NCBI GenBank assembly: GCA_043802925.1
Contig: JAZDKP010000019.1
Coordinates: 1 to 22,535 of the forward strand
From: JAZDKP01 sp043802925
Lineage (GTDB): Bacteria > Fibrobacterota > OXYB2-FULL-49-7 > JAEUSG01
Direction of reading: 5' to 3'
DNA: 22,535 bases
Part shown: positions 22,020 through 22,535 of the stretch, piece after piece
Layout: each line of letters begins with the position of its first letter
How positions within the stretch are numbered: the first letter of the stretch is position 1
Notes under the pieces: model-generated
Told to the model about the DNA's origin: nothing
The model's database searches: none
What the model saw: only the letters and a program-made list of their open reading frames with translations
Position numbers and translations under genes: made by a program

Positions 22020-22535
22020 ATGCATTCATCTTCGATTCCCATCGTCCGCACCTCCATCAGGCTCGTTCCCGACGCCGCCAAAGTTCTTTTGCGGCCTTTC
22101 GTGCCAGCGGACACGGAGCGCGGCCGCCGTATCCTGACCCGGTTGCTCACGCTGGACGAAGCATCTTCAGACGCCCTTCTGCGGAATTTGCTGGAAGACT
22201 TTGCAACCCGCCATTTAAATGCGCGGTCTGTTTTTATGGCCCATTTTGACCGGGTCTCTGAAATGCTTCCAAAGAAGGCGGTGCTGTCAGACTCCCGGAA
22301 ACTTCTTATCGGCACCTATTTCACGCAGGAATACGCGCTGGAATCCGCCGCGCTTTTCAACCCGTCTATTGTGCCCCATCCTGACCAAACGGGGCTCGAA
22401 CCCGGCAGCCTGCGCTTTATCATGAGCCTGCGCGCCACCGGTGAGGGTCATATTTCCTCCCTGACGTTCCGGACCGGTACAATTCTTGAATCTCTTCAGA
22501 TTCGGTTGGACCCCTGCAGCCCCTATGCTACCGTA
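22020..22535 (+). CDS. GH130-family glycoside phosphorylase or hydrolase (N-terminal part)
   Basis: 172 codons from the ATG at 22020 run open off the right edge. AAAGGAAC lies just upstream. The segment LLIGTYFTQEYALESAALFNPSIVPHPDQ followed by GSLRFIMSLRATGEGHISS is typical of the large-N-terminus GH130 group, which includes beta-mannoside phosphorylases and beta-1,2-mannosidases. The preceding 95 residues (LVPDAAKVLLRPFVP, then helices) match the extra N-terminal region of that group. The catalytic Asp and phosphate-binding residues lie beyond the window, so phosphorylase or hydrolase cannot be decided. Probably acts with the preceding glycosyltransferase in making or recycling an oligosaccharide. 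Confidence 0.8.
   Translation, partial: MHSSSIPIVRTSIRLVPDAAKVLLRPFVPADTERGRRILTRLLTLDEASSDALLRNLLEDFATRHLNARSVFMAHFDRVSEMLPKKAVLSDSRKLLIGTYFTQEYALESAALFNPSIVPHPDQTGLEPGSLRFIMSLRATGEGHISSLTFRTGTILESLQIRLDPCSPYATV

Noticed and set aside
1..22535. tRNA, rRNA or CRISPR array
   Set aside because: No cloverleaf-like segment, rRNA-like stretch or spaced direct repeats were seen on reading both strands.

Overview
The window comes from a Gram-negative bacterium. The signs are a Pal/OmpA-type lipoprotein, an NtrC-type sigma-54 activator with a Cache/HAMP/PAS histidine kinase, and mostly GC-balanced coding sequence with Shine-Dalgarno starts. The gene mix suggests a deltaproteobacterial (Desulfobacterota-like) genome, but this is inference and no ribosomal marker is present. 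Genes are densely packed. I see no tRNA, rRNA or CRISPR array, and the only mobile-element trace is a probable transposase 5' end cut by the left edge.

Layout. (1) 1-321: start of a probable IS630-type transposase on the minus strand, then a short non-coding stretch with two hairpins. (2) 322-3756, minus strand: a two-component pair with the sensor kinase first and the sigma-54-dependent response regulator second. The kinase N-terminus looks frameshifted at a nine-T run. (3) 4045-10379, plus strand: a compact probable operon encoding a small three-helix membrane protein, a Pal-like lipoprotein, a GNAT acetyltransferase, an ornithine-racemase-like PLP enzyme, a SAM methyltransferase, a sodium:solute symporter and an MscS channel. 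The acetyltransferase/racemase and racemase/methyltransferase junctions each overlap by 20 bases. (4) 10387-11751, minus strand: a CNNM/CorC-type membrane protein, convergent with the MscS gene. (5) 11937-12785, plus strand: an AT-rich membrane diguanylate cyclase. (6) 12994 to the right edge, plus strand: ten closely spaced genes behind a strong sigma-70-type promoter whose start region is covered by a 22-bp palindrome, probably the operator for the TetR regulator encoded second. The others encode an 11-residue-repeat amphipathic protein, a second copy of the three-helix membrane protein, a cysteine-motif membrane protein, an asparagine-synthetase-like amidotransferase, a 623-residue cobalamin-binding mutase-like protein, an NhaD-type Na+/H+ antiporter, a DUF2934-like protein, a GT4 glycosyltransferase fused to an alpha/alpha-barrel domain, and a GH130 enzyme cut by the right edge.

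How the genes may work together (inference). Both plus-strand clusters carry a copy of the same small membrane protein. Both mix small-molecule enzymes with ion-handling membrane proteins: a sodium symporter plus MscS channel in one, and a Na+/H+ antiporter in the other. This suggests osmotic, ionic or envelope stress and possibly an unusual nitrogenous solute. The least explained elements are the B12-binding mutase-like fusion beside the amidotransferase, the acetyltransferase-racemase-methyltransferase cassette, and the paired three-helix proteins.
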